Assembly (NCBI GenBank): GCA_964455095.1
Contig: CAYVUV010000048.1
Location: 1 to 28,859 of the forward strand
Direction of reading: 5' to 3'
Origin: CAYVUV01 sp964455095
GTDB taxonomy: Bacteria; Desulfobacterota; Binatia; HRBIN30; CADEER01
DNA: 28,859 nt
Notes under the pieces: generated by a model
What the model was told of the DNA's origin: nothing
Seen by the model: the letters and a program-made list of their open reading frames with translations, nothing else
Database searches by the model: none
Shown: positions 14,937-22,420 of the stretch, one piece after another
Position numbering within the stretch: position 1 is the stretch's first letter
Layout of the letters: every line of letters begins with the position of its first letter
Translations under genes and position numbers: made by a program

Positions 14937-16806
14937 CGAGGTAGGCGCGGCACCAGAGCTCGAAGACCAGCGCGGTCCAGACATAGGGCGACAGCCGCTC
15001 GCGACTGCGCTGCGCGCGGAGCAGCCGCTCGAGCGCCGGCAGGCGAAAGATGCCGCGCGCGGCAGTGCGCTGATCCAGCAACACCTCGCGCGCAAAGGCG
15101 CCGAGATCGCCGCGAAACCACGCCGCCAGCGGCACGGCAAAACCCATCTTCGGCCGACTGAGCACGCGCGCCGGCAACACGCCGCGCATGGCCTCGCGCA
15201 GCAAGTGTTTGCCGTGCCCGCCGGCGCTGCGCAGATGCGCCGGGGCCGCGGCCATCAGCGCGAGGAAACGGAAGTCGAGCAGCGGGCAGCGGACTTCCAG
15301 CCCGTTCAGCATGCTGGCGCGGTCGACCTTCACCAGGATGTCGTCGGGCAGATAGACGCGGCCGTCGGCGTACTGCATACGCGAGAGCGGGTCGAGGTCG
15401 GCCGCCTGCTCCATGGCCGCGCGAATGGCGCCGACCCCGTCGCCGTCGATGCGCTGCGCGGCCGCCGGGGTGAGCAGCGCGTCGCATTGCTCGCGCGGCA
15501 TCTGGCGCATGGCGTCGAGGTAGCGCTGCGCCGGTTCGAGCATCAGGCGCCGCGCGAGCTGCCGGCCGGGCACGCCCATCGGCAGCGCGGCGAGCGGCCG
15601 CAGCAGCAGGCGGCGCAGCGGTGACGGGATCCAGTCGGCCGCCATCTCGCGCACCCCTTGCGTGTAGCGATCGTAGCCGGCACAGGCTTCGTCGCCGCCA
15701 TCGCCGGAGAGACACACGGTGACATGCGCCCGCGCCAGCTTGGCGAGGTAGTACGTCGGCACCGCCGAGGCATCGGCGAACGGCTCGTCGTATTGCCGCA
15801 CCAGGCGCGGCAACAACTCGGCGGCGCCTTCCGGCCGCACCATCAGCTCGTGATGCTCGGTGCGAAAGGCCGCGGCGACCTCGCTCGCGTAGGTGCGCTC
15901 GTCGAAGGCGGCCTCGGCGAAGCCAATCGAGAAGGTCTTCACCGGCTGAGCGCTCGCGCCCGCCATGGCGGCGACGACCGCGCTCGAATCCAGGCCGCCG
16001 CTCAGAAAGGCGCCGAGCGGCACGTCGCTGGTCATGCGGCTGCGCACGCATGTGTCCAGCATCGCGCGGGTCGCCGCGACCCAGTCGGCTTGCGAGCGCG
16101 CGCCGTCGGCGTGGCGGAACGCCGGCAGCCAGTCCCAGTAGCGCTCGGTCACCACGCGGCCGCTCTCGCAGATCAGCCGATGGCCGGGCAGCACCTTTTG
16201 CACGCCCGCCGCGATGCACTGCGCCCCGGCGGTGTACCCGAGCGCCAGAAACTCTCCCACCCCTGACCAGTCGAGCTCGCGCGGCACGGCCGGGTCGCGC
16301 AGCAATGCTTTCAGCTCCGAGGCGAAGACCAACCGCCGCCCATCGTCGTAGTAGTACAACGGCTTCTTGCCGACGCGGTCGCGCGCGAGCACCAGCCGCT
16401 GCCTCGGCGCGTCCCACAGCGCCAGGCCGAACATGCCGTTGAGGTGCTCGACGCACGCCGGGCCGTGCTCCTCGTAGGCGTGCACGATGACCTCGGTGTC
16501 GGTACGCGAGCGGAAGACATGGCCGCGCGCTGCCAACGCGTCGCGCAGGGCGGGGAAGTCGTAGATGGCGCCGTTGAAGACCAGCCACACCGTGCCGTCC
16601 TCGTTGGCCATCGGCTGGCGCCCCGCGGCGGTGAGATCGACGATGGCCAGGCGGCGGAAGCCGAGGCCGATGCCGGCCGCGTCGTCGACGTGCACGCCGG
16701 CGTCGTCGGGCCCGCGGTGGTGCATCGCCTCGGTCATGCGGCCGAGCACGTCGCGGTCGACCGGCGCGCGGGTGCCGTAGTTCCAGACGCCGCAGATGCC
16801 GCACAC
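14926..16806 (-). CDS. Asparagine-synthase-type amidotransferase, copy 2 (AsnB family)
   Basis: The 626-residue product starts at a GTG directly followed by TGC, so the mature enzyme begins with the catalytic Cys of CGICGVWNYG. An AGGGG ribosome site lies about 8 nt upstream and supports this start. The glutaminase domain keeps R52, N78 and D103 but has Ala80 where Glu is normal (FNGAIYD for FNGEIYN). The synthetase domain has the PP-loop GAFLSGGLDSSAVVAAM and CLSGDGGDEACAGYDRY, as in true AsnB. Its C-terminus (PKMGFAVPLAAWFRGDL) is also typical. It lies between the methyltransferase (11 nt upstream) and a GT4 gene (11-nt overlap). It probably amidates a sugar acid or carrier; authentic asparagine synthesis cannot be excluded. 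Confidence 0.9.
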   Translation of the reverse strand: MCGICGVWNYGTRAPVDRDVLGRMTEAMHHRGPDDAGVHVDDAAGIGLGFRRLAIVDLTAAGRQPMANEDGTVWLVFNGAIYDFPALRDALAARGHVFRSRTDTEVIVHAYEEHGPACVEHLNGMFGLALWDAPRQRLVLARDRVGKKPLYYYDDGRRLVFASELKALLRDPAVPRELDWSGVGEFLALGYTAGAQCIAAGVQKVLPGHRLICESGRVVTERYWDWLPAFRHADGARSQADWVAATRAMLDTCVRSRMTSDVPLGAFLSGGLDSSAVVAAMAGASAQPVKTFSIGFAEAAFDERTYASEVAAAFRTEHHELMVRPEGAAELLPRLVRQYDEPFADASAVPTYYLAKLARAHVTVCLSGDGGDEACAGYDRYTQGVREMAADWIPSPLRRLLLRPLAALPMGVPGRQLARRLMLEPAQRYLDAMRQMPREQCDALLTPAAAQRIDGDGVGAIRAAMEQAADLDPLSRMQYADGRVYLPDDILVKVDRASMLNGLEVRCPLLDFRFLALMAAAPAHLRSAGGHGKHLLREAMRGVLPARVLSRPKMGFAVPLAAWFRGDLGAFAREVLLDQRTAARGIFRLPALERLLRAQRSRERLSPYVWTALVFELWCRAYLDER

Positions 16807-16817
16807 GCGCCGTGCCC

Positions 16818-17639
16818 CTATCTCGTCGCCGGCCGCTGGAAGGTGAATTCGTTGCAGCCGTGACCGCTGTTCGTGTTCAGGTACCGGAGCTCGAACCCCA
16901 GCGTGCCGTGGACGTAATCGAACACGGCGCCCGCCGCGGCGTACTCGTAGGGGAAGCCGCCGAGCCAGTCGCGCACGTTGTGGCGCAGATCCATGCCGCG
17001 CCCGCTGCGCGCGCCGGCCAGCGGGGCGCGCAGCGCGATCAGATCGCGGGCGGCGATCTGGGCCAGGTACGTGTACTCCATCAGGCGGCGCGCAGCGGGC
17101 GGCGCCTGGTTGTACCAGCGCTTGATCCGCCACCACTGCGCCGAGCTGCCGAGGCGGCGCTGCACGTGATTGTAGAGCGCCAGCACCAGCAGGCCGCCGG
17201 GTGCAACGAGCCGGGCGGTGTTGTCGATGGCGCGCCACATCGCGCCGGTGTGATGCAGCGATCCCCAGGCGTAGACGACGTCGGCCGCGTCGAGCGCGGC
17301 GAGAAACGTCTCATCGAGCACGGAGCCCTGGCGCACCTCGCATGGTGCCACGCGGCACAGCTGCGCCGCGGCCGCGACGCAGCCCGCATCGGCATCGAAG
17401 GCGACGACGCGTTGCGCGCCGAGCCGGACCGCGGCGAGCGACGACAGGCCGCTGCCGCAGCCGACGTCGAGGAACGACCGGCCGCGCAGGTCGGCGCCGC
17501 CGAGCAGGCGGCGCAGCGCCGCGGCGCTGGCCGCGATGCGCGCTTCGCTCACGCCGGACTGCACGAAGCTCTGCCAGTTTTTGCCGAAATCAAAGCCGAT
17601 CTCGCTGCCGGTGCTGGCGGTCTGGCGGGCTGGGGGCAT
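16818..17639 (-). CDS. Class I SAM-dependent methyltransferase, first gene of the polysaccharide operon
   Basis: The 273-residue product is a Rossmann-fold methyltransferase. Motif I is FLDVGCGSGLSSLAAVRLGA (about 57-75), followed by VVAFDADAGCV, a DVVYAWGSLHHTGAMWRAI segment (motif IV region) and LVAPGGLLVLALYNHV (motif V-VI). The C-terminal part, with MDLRHNVRDWLGGFPYEYA, is a family-specific extension. It is the 5'-most gene of the seven-gene minus-strand operon, diverging from the GT2 gene across 52 nt. In this setting it would methylate a sugar or uronic acid, or cap chains; a small-molecule substrate is possible. The ATG at 17639 has only a weak ribosome site. Confidence 0.86.
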   Translation of the reverse strand: MPPARQTASTGSEIGFDFGKNWQSFVQSGVSEARIAASAAALRRLLGGADLRGRSFLDVGCGSGLSSLAAVRLGAQRVVAFDADAGCVAAAAQLCRVAPCEVRQGSVLDETFLAALDAADVVYAWGSLHHTGAMWRAIDNTARLVAPGGLLVLALYNHVQRRLGSSAQWWRIKRWYNQAPPAARRLMEYTYLAQIAARDLIALRAPLAGARSGRGMDLRHNVRDWLGGFPYEYAAAGAVFDYVHGTLGFELRYLNTNSGHGCNEFTFQRPATR

Positions 17640-17691
17640 AGCGCGGCCGTAACCTTACATTTTCGCGGCGCATTCGATAGGAGCAGCGCTG
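17640..17691. promoter_or_regulatory. Short divergent promoter region of the polysaccharide locus
   Basis: Only 52 nt separate the start of the minus-strand operon (17639) from the plus-strand GT2 gene (17692). Both 5' signals must be here or inside the neighbouring gene. It holds TAGGAG, the ribosome site of the GT2 gene, and a small AT-richer patch (CCTTACATTTTCG). No convincing -35/-10 or -24/-12 pair was seen on either strand. Confidence 0.35.
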
Positions 17692-18720
17692 ATGCCGACC
17701 GAGGCGGAGCACGCATGCGACGCGCCCGCAGGGGCTGCGCCGCGCACCGTGCCCCGCGTCGGCGCCGTGGTGATCGGACGCAACGAGGGGGCGAAGCTCG
17801 GCCGCTGCCTGGCCTCGGTCGTGGGGCAGGCGACCACGGTCGTGTACGTCGACTCCGGCTCGGTGGACGACAGCGTCGCCCAGGCACGTGCCATGGACAT
17901 CGATGTCGTCGCCCTCGACCCCGCCATCCCGTTCACGGTGGCGCGCGCGCGCAACGCAGGGTTTGACCGGTTGATACAACGCGATCCGGCCGTCGAGCTG
18001 GTCCAGTTCGTCGACGGCGACAGCGAGATGGTCGCGTCCTGGTTTGCCGCCGCAGCCGCGGCTGCCCTGGCCGAGCCAAGGGTTGCCGTCGTCTTTGGCA
18101 GCTTGCGGGAGCGTTTTCCGCAGCGATCGCTGTTTACGCGGTTTTACAGCGTCGCGTATGACCCGCGCCTCGCCGACCCCGACATCGCGAGCGGGATTGC
18201 GATGATGCGGGTCGACGCGTTTCGCGCCGTCGGGGGCTTTGTGCCGGCGCTCACCGGCTTCGAGGATCGCGAGATCAGTTTGCGCTTGCGACAGGCGGGG
18301 TGGCAGGTGCGGCGACTGGATGCCGCCATGGCCGTGCACGAAGCGGGCATGGACCGCTTCTCGCTGTGGTGGCGCCGCTGCGTGAACGGCGGCCGCTCCC
18401 TCGCCCGGGAGGTGGCGCTGCGCCATCCGCTCGACGCATATGCCGCCCGCGCGGCGGCGAGCAGCTGGTTCTGGGGCCTGATTCTTCCCGGCGGTGCGCT
18501 GGTCGCCGCATGGCCGACCAACGGCGCCAGTTTGTTCCTGTTCGCCGGCCACTGTGGACTGGCGGCGCGGATCTACCGCGGCTTGCGACGGCAGCGGTTC
18601 GAGCGCGCGGGCGCCGGCATCTATGCACTGCTCTGCACGGCGGCGAAAGTTCCGCTGGCGCTGGGCCTGGCGCACTATCATCTCGAGCGCTTCGCCGCCG
18701 CGGTGCGCCGGCGCGGCTGA
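17692..18720 (+). CDS. GT2-family glycosyltransferase with C-terminal membrane segments
   Basis: A 342-residue GT-A fold enzyme. VGAVVIGRNEGAKLGRCLAS (about 23-42) is the nucleotide-binding start, VVYVDSGSVDDSV follows, and the metal-binding DGD is at 108-110 (QFVDGDSEM). GFEDREISLRLRQAGWQV supplies the acceptor-side acidic motif. Two hydrophobic stretches near residues 265-310 suggest membrane anchoring. The first 20 or so residues are low-complexity and may be a disordered extension. An AGGAG ribosome site lies 8 nt before ATG 17692. It is transcribed away from the main operon and ends 5 nt from the convergent deacetylase gene. It probably adds a sugar to the same glycan; specificity is unknown. 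Confidence 0.9.
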   Translation: MPTEAEHACDAPAGAAPRTVPRVGAVVIGRNEGAKLGRCLASVVGQATTVVYVDSGSVDDSVAQARAMDIDVVALDPAIPFTVARARNAGFDRLIQRDPAVELVQFVDGDSEMVASWFAAAAAAALAEPRVAVVFGSLRERFPQRSLFTRFYSVAYDPRLADPDIASGIAMMRVDAFRAVGGFVPALTGFEDREISLRLRQAGWQVRRLDAAMAVHEAGMDRFSLWWRRCVNGGRSLAREVALRHPLDAYAARAAASSWFWGLILPGGALVAAWPTNGASLFLFAGHCGLAARIYRGLRRQRFERAGAGIYALLCTAAKVPLALGLAHYHLERFAAAVRRRG

Positions 18721-18725
18721 CGCCG

Positions 18726-19700
18726 CTAACCCTGCCCAGGCTTCAGCCGGCGCAGTAAGCTGACGATGCGGAAGTCGCTGCGGCACAGGCGGCAGTCCGC
18801 GGCGAGGGACGGCCCCGGCGGCAGCGAGAAGCGGGCGATGCGCATGAGCGCGGCATCGTTCAGCGGCAACTGGTTCTTGCCCCGTTCGGTCACCGCGCCG
18901 ACGCGCAGGCCCTCGGCTTGCGCGAGGTGAACGAGCCGCCGGTCGTAGCGCCCGTCGGGATAGGCAATCGCCTGCGGCGCGGTGCCGCTGGCGTCGGCGA
19001 GCGCCCGCTGGCAGATGCGAATCTGCGCCCGCGCCTCGTCGTCGTCGCACTGTGTCAGCAGCGCGTGGTCGGCGGTGTGGTTGCCGAGTGTGGCGAGCGG
19101 CTCGGCGGCGAGCAGGCGGAGCTCGGCGGCGGAGAGCGGGCGGTCGCTGTCGCCGAGCGGATCGAGGGCAGAGCCGCCGAGCTCGGCGCGGATGTAGTCC
19201 TCTATGGCGCGCACCGGGCGCGCTTTGAGCGCCGCCTGTTCGCGCCGAATTGCAGCGTCGGCCACGCCGCGCCGCCGCCGGCCGCGGTAGACGGCGTCCC
19301 ACCAGAACGCCTTGCCCTCGACGACGTGATTGGTCGAGACGAAGAAGGTCGCCGGGATGCCGCTGGCGCGCAGGACGGGAAGGGCGAGCAGGTTGTTGGC
19401 GTAGCCGTCGTCGAAGGTGAGCCACACGGCATGACGGGCCGGATCGAGACCGGCGGCCATCTGCGCCGGCGTGACGAACTGATAGCCGAGCTCGAGGAAG
19501 TACGCCGCGAAGCGGGCGAGGTCGCCAACCGTCACGGGGTGGACCGGGTCCACCGCCCCCGCTGCGGCCTCGCGCGCGTCGGCGAAGACGCCGTGCACCA
19601 TGAAGGCGAGCAGGGCCGGGCGCTCGCGCCGGCGCGCCAGGGTGGCGGCGGCGAGCCGGTGGTCGACGGCGCGGATCAGGGCGAGCAGCGCGTCCCTCAT
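18726..19700 (-). CDS. Polysaccharide deacetylase (NodB-like, CE4 family)
   Basis: The product, 324 residues from ATG 19700, has the NodB homology fold. Catalytic/metal residues are visible in LTFDDGYANN (D97, D98) and the H-x3-H motif GNHTADH (H208, H212), with PATFFVSTNHVV between them. It removes N- or O-acetyl groups from glycans. A weak N-terminal hydrophobic stretch (DALLALIRAV) is not a clear signal peptide, so the location is uncertain. Nearby GT, amidotransferase and WbaP-like genes suggest it acts on the same polysaccharide. ATG 19715 adds five residues; 19700 was chosen because CGGA lies 5 nt upstream. It converges with the GT2 gene with only 5 nt between stops and no visible terminator. 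Confidence 0.88.
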   Translation of the reverse strand: MRDALLALIRAVDHRLAAATLARRRERPALLAFMVHGVFADAREAAAGAVDPVHPVTVGDLARFAAYFLELGYQFVTPAQMAAGLDPARHAVWLTFDDGYANNLLALPVLRASGIPATFFVSTNHVVEGKAFWWDAVYRGRRRRGVADAAIRREQAALKARPVRAIEDYIRAELGGSALDPLGDSDRPLSAAELRLLAAEPLATLGNHTADHALLTQCDDDEARAQIRICQRALADASGTAPQAIAYPDGRYDRRLVHLAQAEGLRVGAVTERGKNQLPLNDAALMRIARFSLPPGPSLAADCRLCRSDFRIVSLLRRLKPGQG

Positions 19701-19723
19701 GGGAGTCCGTAACATGTTTCGGA

Positions 19724-19743
19724 CGGCGCGAGCGACCGCGCCG
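19724..19743. promoter_or_regulatory. Dyad upstream of the patatin-gene promoter, possible enhancer site
   Basis: CGGCGCG-AGCGAC-CGCGCCG is a perfect 7-bp inverted repeat with a 6-nt centre. It lies about 95-114 nt before the predicted start driven by the -24/-12 promoter, the usual distance for a sigma-54 activator binding site. Such G/C palindromes also arise by chance in GC-rich DNA, so this is tentative. Confidence 0.3.
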
Positions 19744-19810
19744 GGTTGCAGATTCTACAAACGATCGGGCTCATCTTCGACGTCTTGCCGCAGATCTCTC
19801 GTCAGACGAC

Positions 19811-19827
19811 TTGGCGTGCGCGTTGCT
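19811..19827 (+). promoter_or_regulatory. Putative sigma-54 (-24/-12) promoter of the patatin-like gene
   Basis: TTGGCGTGCGCGTTGCT matches the consensus TTGGCACG-N4-TTGCT at all but two positions, with exact GG-N10-GC spacing. The predicted start is near 19838, leaving a 20-nt leader with the AAAAGGGAAGGG ribosome site before ATG 19858. The promoter lies inside a longer open frame, which argues against any upstream start. The AlgB-type activator encoded at 4549-5904 is a candidate regulator. Confidence 0.55.
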
Positions 19828-19857
19828 CATCGCACGAAGGCAGGAAAAGGGAAGGGC

Positions 19858-20844
19858 ATGGCACAGCGAATCGGCATTGCATTGAGCAGCGGCGGGGCGG
19901 CCGGTATGGCGCACATCGGCGTGCTCGAGGAACTGACGGAAGCGGGCATCGACATCGATTGTGTCGCCGGCACCAGTGCCGGCGCGATGGTCGGGGCGGC
20001 GTTCGCGGCCGGTCAGCTCGGTCTGTTTCGCGACAGTATGCTGGGCCTGAGTCGGCGGCGCGGCATGCGTTTGTTCGATCCCGTCTGGCCGCGTGCCGGG
20101 TTGCTGGGCGGTCGGCGCGCGATGCAGCTGATGGGCCTGTGTGCGAGCGGGAACATCGAAGATCTTGCCCTGCCGTACGGCGCGGTCGCGACCGACCTCG
20201 ATTCCGGCCGGCGCGTGCTGATGCGCAGCGGCGACGTCTGCGACGCGGTGCGGGCGAGCATTGCCATTCCCGGCCTCCTCGCACCGCAAATGTGGCGCGG
20301 TCGTTTGCTGGTCGACGGAGCGCTGGTGGATCCGGTCCCGGTCGCGCCGGCGCGCGAGCTCGGTGCCACGTTCGTCATCGCCGTCAGCGTCATCGGCAGC
20401 GCGGGAACGTCGCTGCGCACGCAGCGTTTCGGGTTGCCGCGTCCGGGCATGCTCGGCCAGCTGATGGTGCGGGCGCGCCACGCGCTGCGCCCAACGCTGT
20501 CGCCGCTGTCGGAGCTGCCCGGCGAGCTGGCGACCGACGCACTGTCGGAAGCGGTTCGCAGTGAGAGCCTGGCCGCGATCCTGTTCAAGGCCAGCGCGGT
20601 CATTCAGACCAACATCGCCGCCGCCCGGTTGCAGCAATCGCCGCCGGATTTTCTCATCGCTCCCGACGCGCACGCCATCGGGACGTTCGAAGTCTGGCGC
20701 GCGGCGGAGGCGATCGAAGCCGGCCGCGCCGCGGCACGCGCCGCATTGCCGGAGTTGCGCGCCGCCATCGATGAAGCGCAGGCGCGCTCGCGCAGCTGGT
20801 GGAACCTGCGGGCGGTGACGTCCGGCGACCGCGCCGCTGCGTGA
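19858..20844 (+). CDS. Patatin-like phospholipase (RssA-type)
   Basis: A 328-residue patatin-fold serine hydrolase with a Ser-Asp dyad. The glycine-rich oxyanion loop is SSGGAAGMAHIGVLEEL (10-26), the nucleophile is S40 in GTSAG, and the catalytic Asp is D153 in LLVDGALVDPVP. Patatin-like enzymes release fatty acids from phospholipids; the short RssA-type bacterial members are cytosolic or membrane-associated and mostly uncharacterised. No signal peptide is seen. ATG 19858 was chosen because of the GGGAAGGGC ribosome site, alignment with the family start and the predicted promoter just upstream. The gene converges with an aldehyde dehydrogenase gene 22 nt away. Roles in membrane lipid turnover or signalling are inference. 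Confidence 0.92.
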   Translation: MAQRIGIALSSGGAAGMAHIGVLEELTEAGIDIDCVAGTSAGAMVGAAFAAGQLGLFRDSMLGLSRRRGMRLFDPVWPRAGLLGGRRAMQLMGLCASGNIEDLALPYGAVATDLDSGRRVLMRSGDVCDAVRASIAIPGLLAPQMWRGRLLVDGALVDPVPVAPARELGATFVIAVSVIGSAGTSLRTQRFGLPRPGMLGQLMVRARHALRPTLSPLSELPGELATDALSEAVRSESLAAILFKASAVIQTNIAAARLQQSPPDFLIAPDAHAIGTFEVWRAAEAIEAGRAAARAALPELRAAIDEAQARSRSWWNLRAVTSGDRAAA

Positions 20845-20866
20845 GCGCGGCCGCCGAACGGATGGT

Positions 20867-22300
20867 TCAACCTTCCGCGCCCATCATCGCCTTGACCTCG
20901 AGGAACTCCTCGAAGCCGAACTCGCCCCACTCGCGGCCGTTGCCCGACTGCTTGTAGCCGCCGAACGGGGCGCCGAAGTCGGGGCCGGCGCCGTTGATGT
21001 GCACGTTGCCGGTGCGCAGCCGCGCGGCGATGCGCAGGGCGTGTTCCGGCGTGCCGGAGACGTAACCCGAGAGCCCGTACGGCGTGTCGTTGGCGATGCG
21101 GACCGCCTCTTCGTCGCCGTCGTAGGGGAGGATCGACAGCACCGGTCCGAAGATCTCCTCGCGCGCGATGCTCATGTCGTTGCGCACGCCGGCGAAGACC
21201 GTCGGCTTGACGTAGTAGCCGTGCGCCAGGCCCTTGGGCAGGCCGGGGCCGCCGGTGACCAGCTCGGCGCCTTCCTTGATCCCGGCCTCGATCAGGCGTT
21301 GGATCTTGTCGAATTGCGTCTTGCTCACCACCGGTCCGATGGTCACGCCTTCAGTGCCTGGATCGCCAACCGTGATCGACTCGGCCGCGGCCTTGGCGAT
21401 GGCGACGGCTTCGGCGTGGCGGCTCTTCGGCACCAGCATGCGGGTCGGCGCGTTGCACGACTGGCCGCTGTTGGTGAAGCAACCGCGCACGCCGCTCTCG
21501 ACCGCGCGCTTGAGGTCGGCGTCGTCGAGGATGATGTTCGCCGACTTGCCGCCCAGCTCCTGGGCGACGCGCTTGACCGTGTCGGCGGCCGCCTTGGCGA
21601 CCTGTATGCCGGCGCGGGTCGAGCCGGTGAACGACACCATGTCGACGCCGGGATGCTTGGCGATCGCCTCGCCGACGGTCGGTCCGTCGCCGTTGACCAG
21701 GTTGAAGACGCCGGCCGGCACGCCGGCATCGTGCATCACCTGCGCGAACAGGATGGCGTTGAGCGGCGCGATCTCGGTCGGCTTCAGCACCATGGTGCAG
21801 CCGGCCGCGAGGGCCGGGGCGACCTTGCAGGCGATCTGGTTCACCGGCCAGTTCCACGGCGTGATGAAGCCGCACACGCCCACCGGCTCGTGCACCAGCC
21901 GGGTCGAGCCCTTGTTCTCGACGAAGGCGTAGTGCTTCAGCACCTCGAGGGTCTGCATGAAGTGCGCGAGGGCCGACGGCGCCTGCGCCGCATTGGCCAG
22001 CCACATCGGCGCCCCCATCTCGAGCGAGATGGTCTCGGCGATCTCGCCCATGCGGGCCGAGTAGGCGCCGATGATCCGTTCGAGCAGCGCGATGCGCTCC
22101 TCGCGCGACGTCAGGCTGAAGGTCTCGAACGCGGCCCGCGCCGCGGCGACGGCCTTGTCGACGTCGGCGGCGCTGCCCATGCTGATGCGCCCGATCGGCT
22201 GCTCGGTCGCCGGGTTGATGACGTCCAACGTCTTCGGCTGCACGGGTTTGACCCACTGGCCATTGATGTAGAAATCGAGACACTCTCTGATAGCTGCCAT
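20867..22300 (-). CDS. NAD(P)+-dependent aldehyde dehydrogenase
   Basis: The 477-residue product is a complete aldehyde dehydrogenase, oxidising an aldehyde to the carboxylic acid with NAD(P)+ in the cytosol. Catalytic C282 lies in NSGQSCNAPTR, the general base E248 in ELGGKSANII, N150 in PWNWPVNQ, and the nucleotide-binding FTGSTRAG segment near 224-231. The N-terminus (FYINGQWVKP) and C-terminus (FGGYKQSGNGREWGEFGFEE) are typical of the broad class; the substrate cannot be told. The ATG at 22300 has an AGGAG ribosome site 8 nt upstream. The gene has its own 5' region with a possible sigma-70 promoter and converges with the patatin gene. No metabolic partner is adjacent. Confidence 0.94.
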   Translation of the reverse strand: MAAIRECLDFYINGQWVKPVQPKTLDVINPATEQPIGRISMGSAADVDKAVAAARAAFETFSLTSREERIALLERIIGAYSARMGEIAETISLEMGAPMWLANAAQAPSALAHFMQTLEVLKHYAFVENKGSTRLVHEPVGVCGFITPWNWPVNQIACKVAPALAAGCTMVLKPTEIAPLNAILFAQVMHDAGVPAGVFNLVNGDGPTVGEAIAKHPGVDMVSFTGSTRAGIQVAKAAADTVKRVAQELGGKSANIILDDADLKRAVESGVRGCFTNSGQSCNAPTRMLVPKSRHAEAVAIAKAAAESITVGDPGTEGVTIGPVVSKTQFDKIQRLIEAGIKEGAELVTGGPGLPKGLAHGYYVKPTVFAGVRNDMSIAREEIFGPVLSILPYDGDEEAVRIANDTPYGLSGYVSGTPEHALRIAARLRTGNVHINGAGPDFGAPFGGYKQSGNGREWGEFGFEEFLEVKAMMGAEG

Positions 22301-22368
22301 CGTCTTGCTCCTCTCGAGTTTGGTGAGGCCGCGGGCCGGACCACGCGTCGCGGTGCGGGCGTCACCCA

Positions 22369-22399
22369 GTTACATGACCCGCAGGCGGGCCAGCGTCAA
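22369..22399 (-). promoter_or_regulatory. Weak sigma-70-like promoter candidate for the aldehyde dehydrogenase gene
   Basis: On the minus strand TTGACG is followed after 19 nt by TGTAAC, 69 nt before the ATG at 22300. The -35 element is good, the -10 is moderate and the spacing is longer than the optimal 17. It is the only such pair noticed in this 119-nt gap. Confidence 0.25.
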
Positions 22400-22400
22400 G

Positions 22401-22420
22401 GACCCGGCCCCAGCCGGGCC
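22401..22420 (-). terminator. GC-rich hairpin after the P-domain protein gene
   Basis: Read on the minus strand, GCCCGGC-TGGG-GCCGGGT forms a 6-bp perfect stem extendable by a G-T pair, starting at the last base of the stop codon. No T-run follows, so termination is possible but unproven. It lies between the secreted-protein operon and the aldehyde dehydrogenase gene. Confidence 0.35.

Noticed and set aside
8035..19700. Exosortase/PEP-CTERM-type exopolysaccharide system
   Set aside because: AsnB-type amidotransferases, a sugar transferase and a deacetylase recall such clusters, but no exosortase gene is present and the two complete secreted proteins lack PEP-CTERM tails (they end SLGTQ and STFTR).
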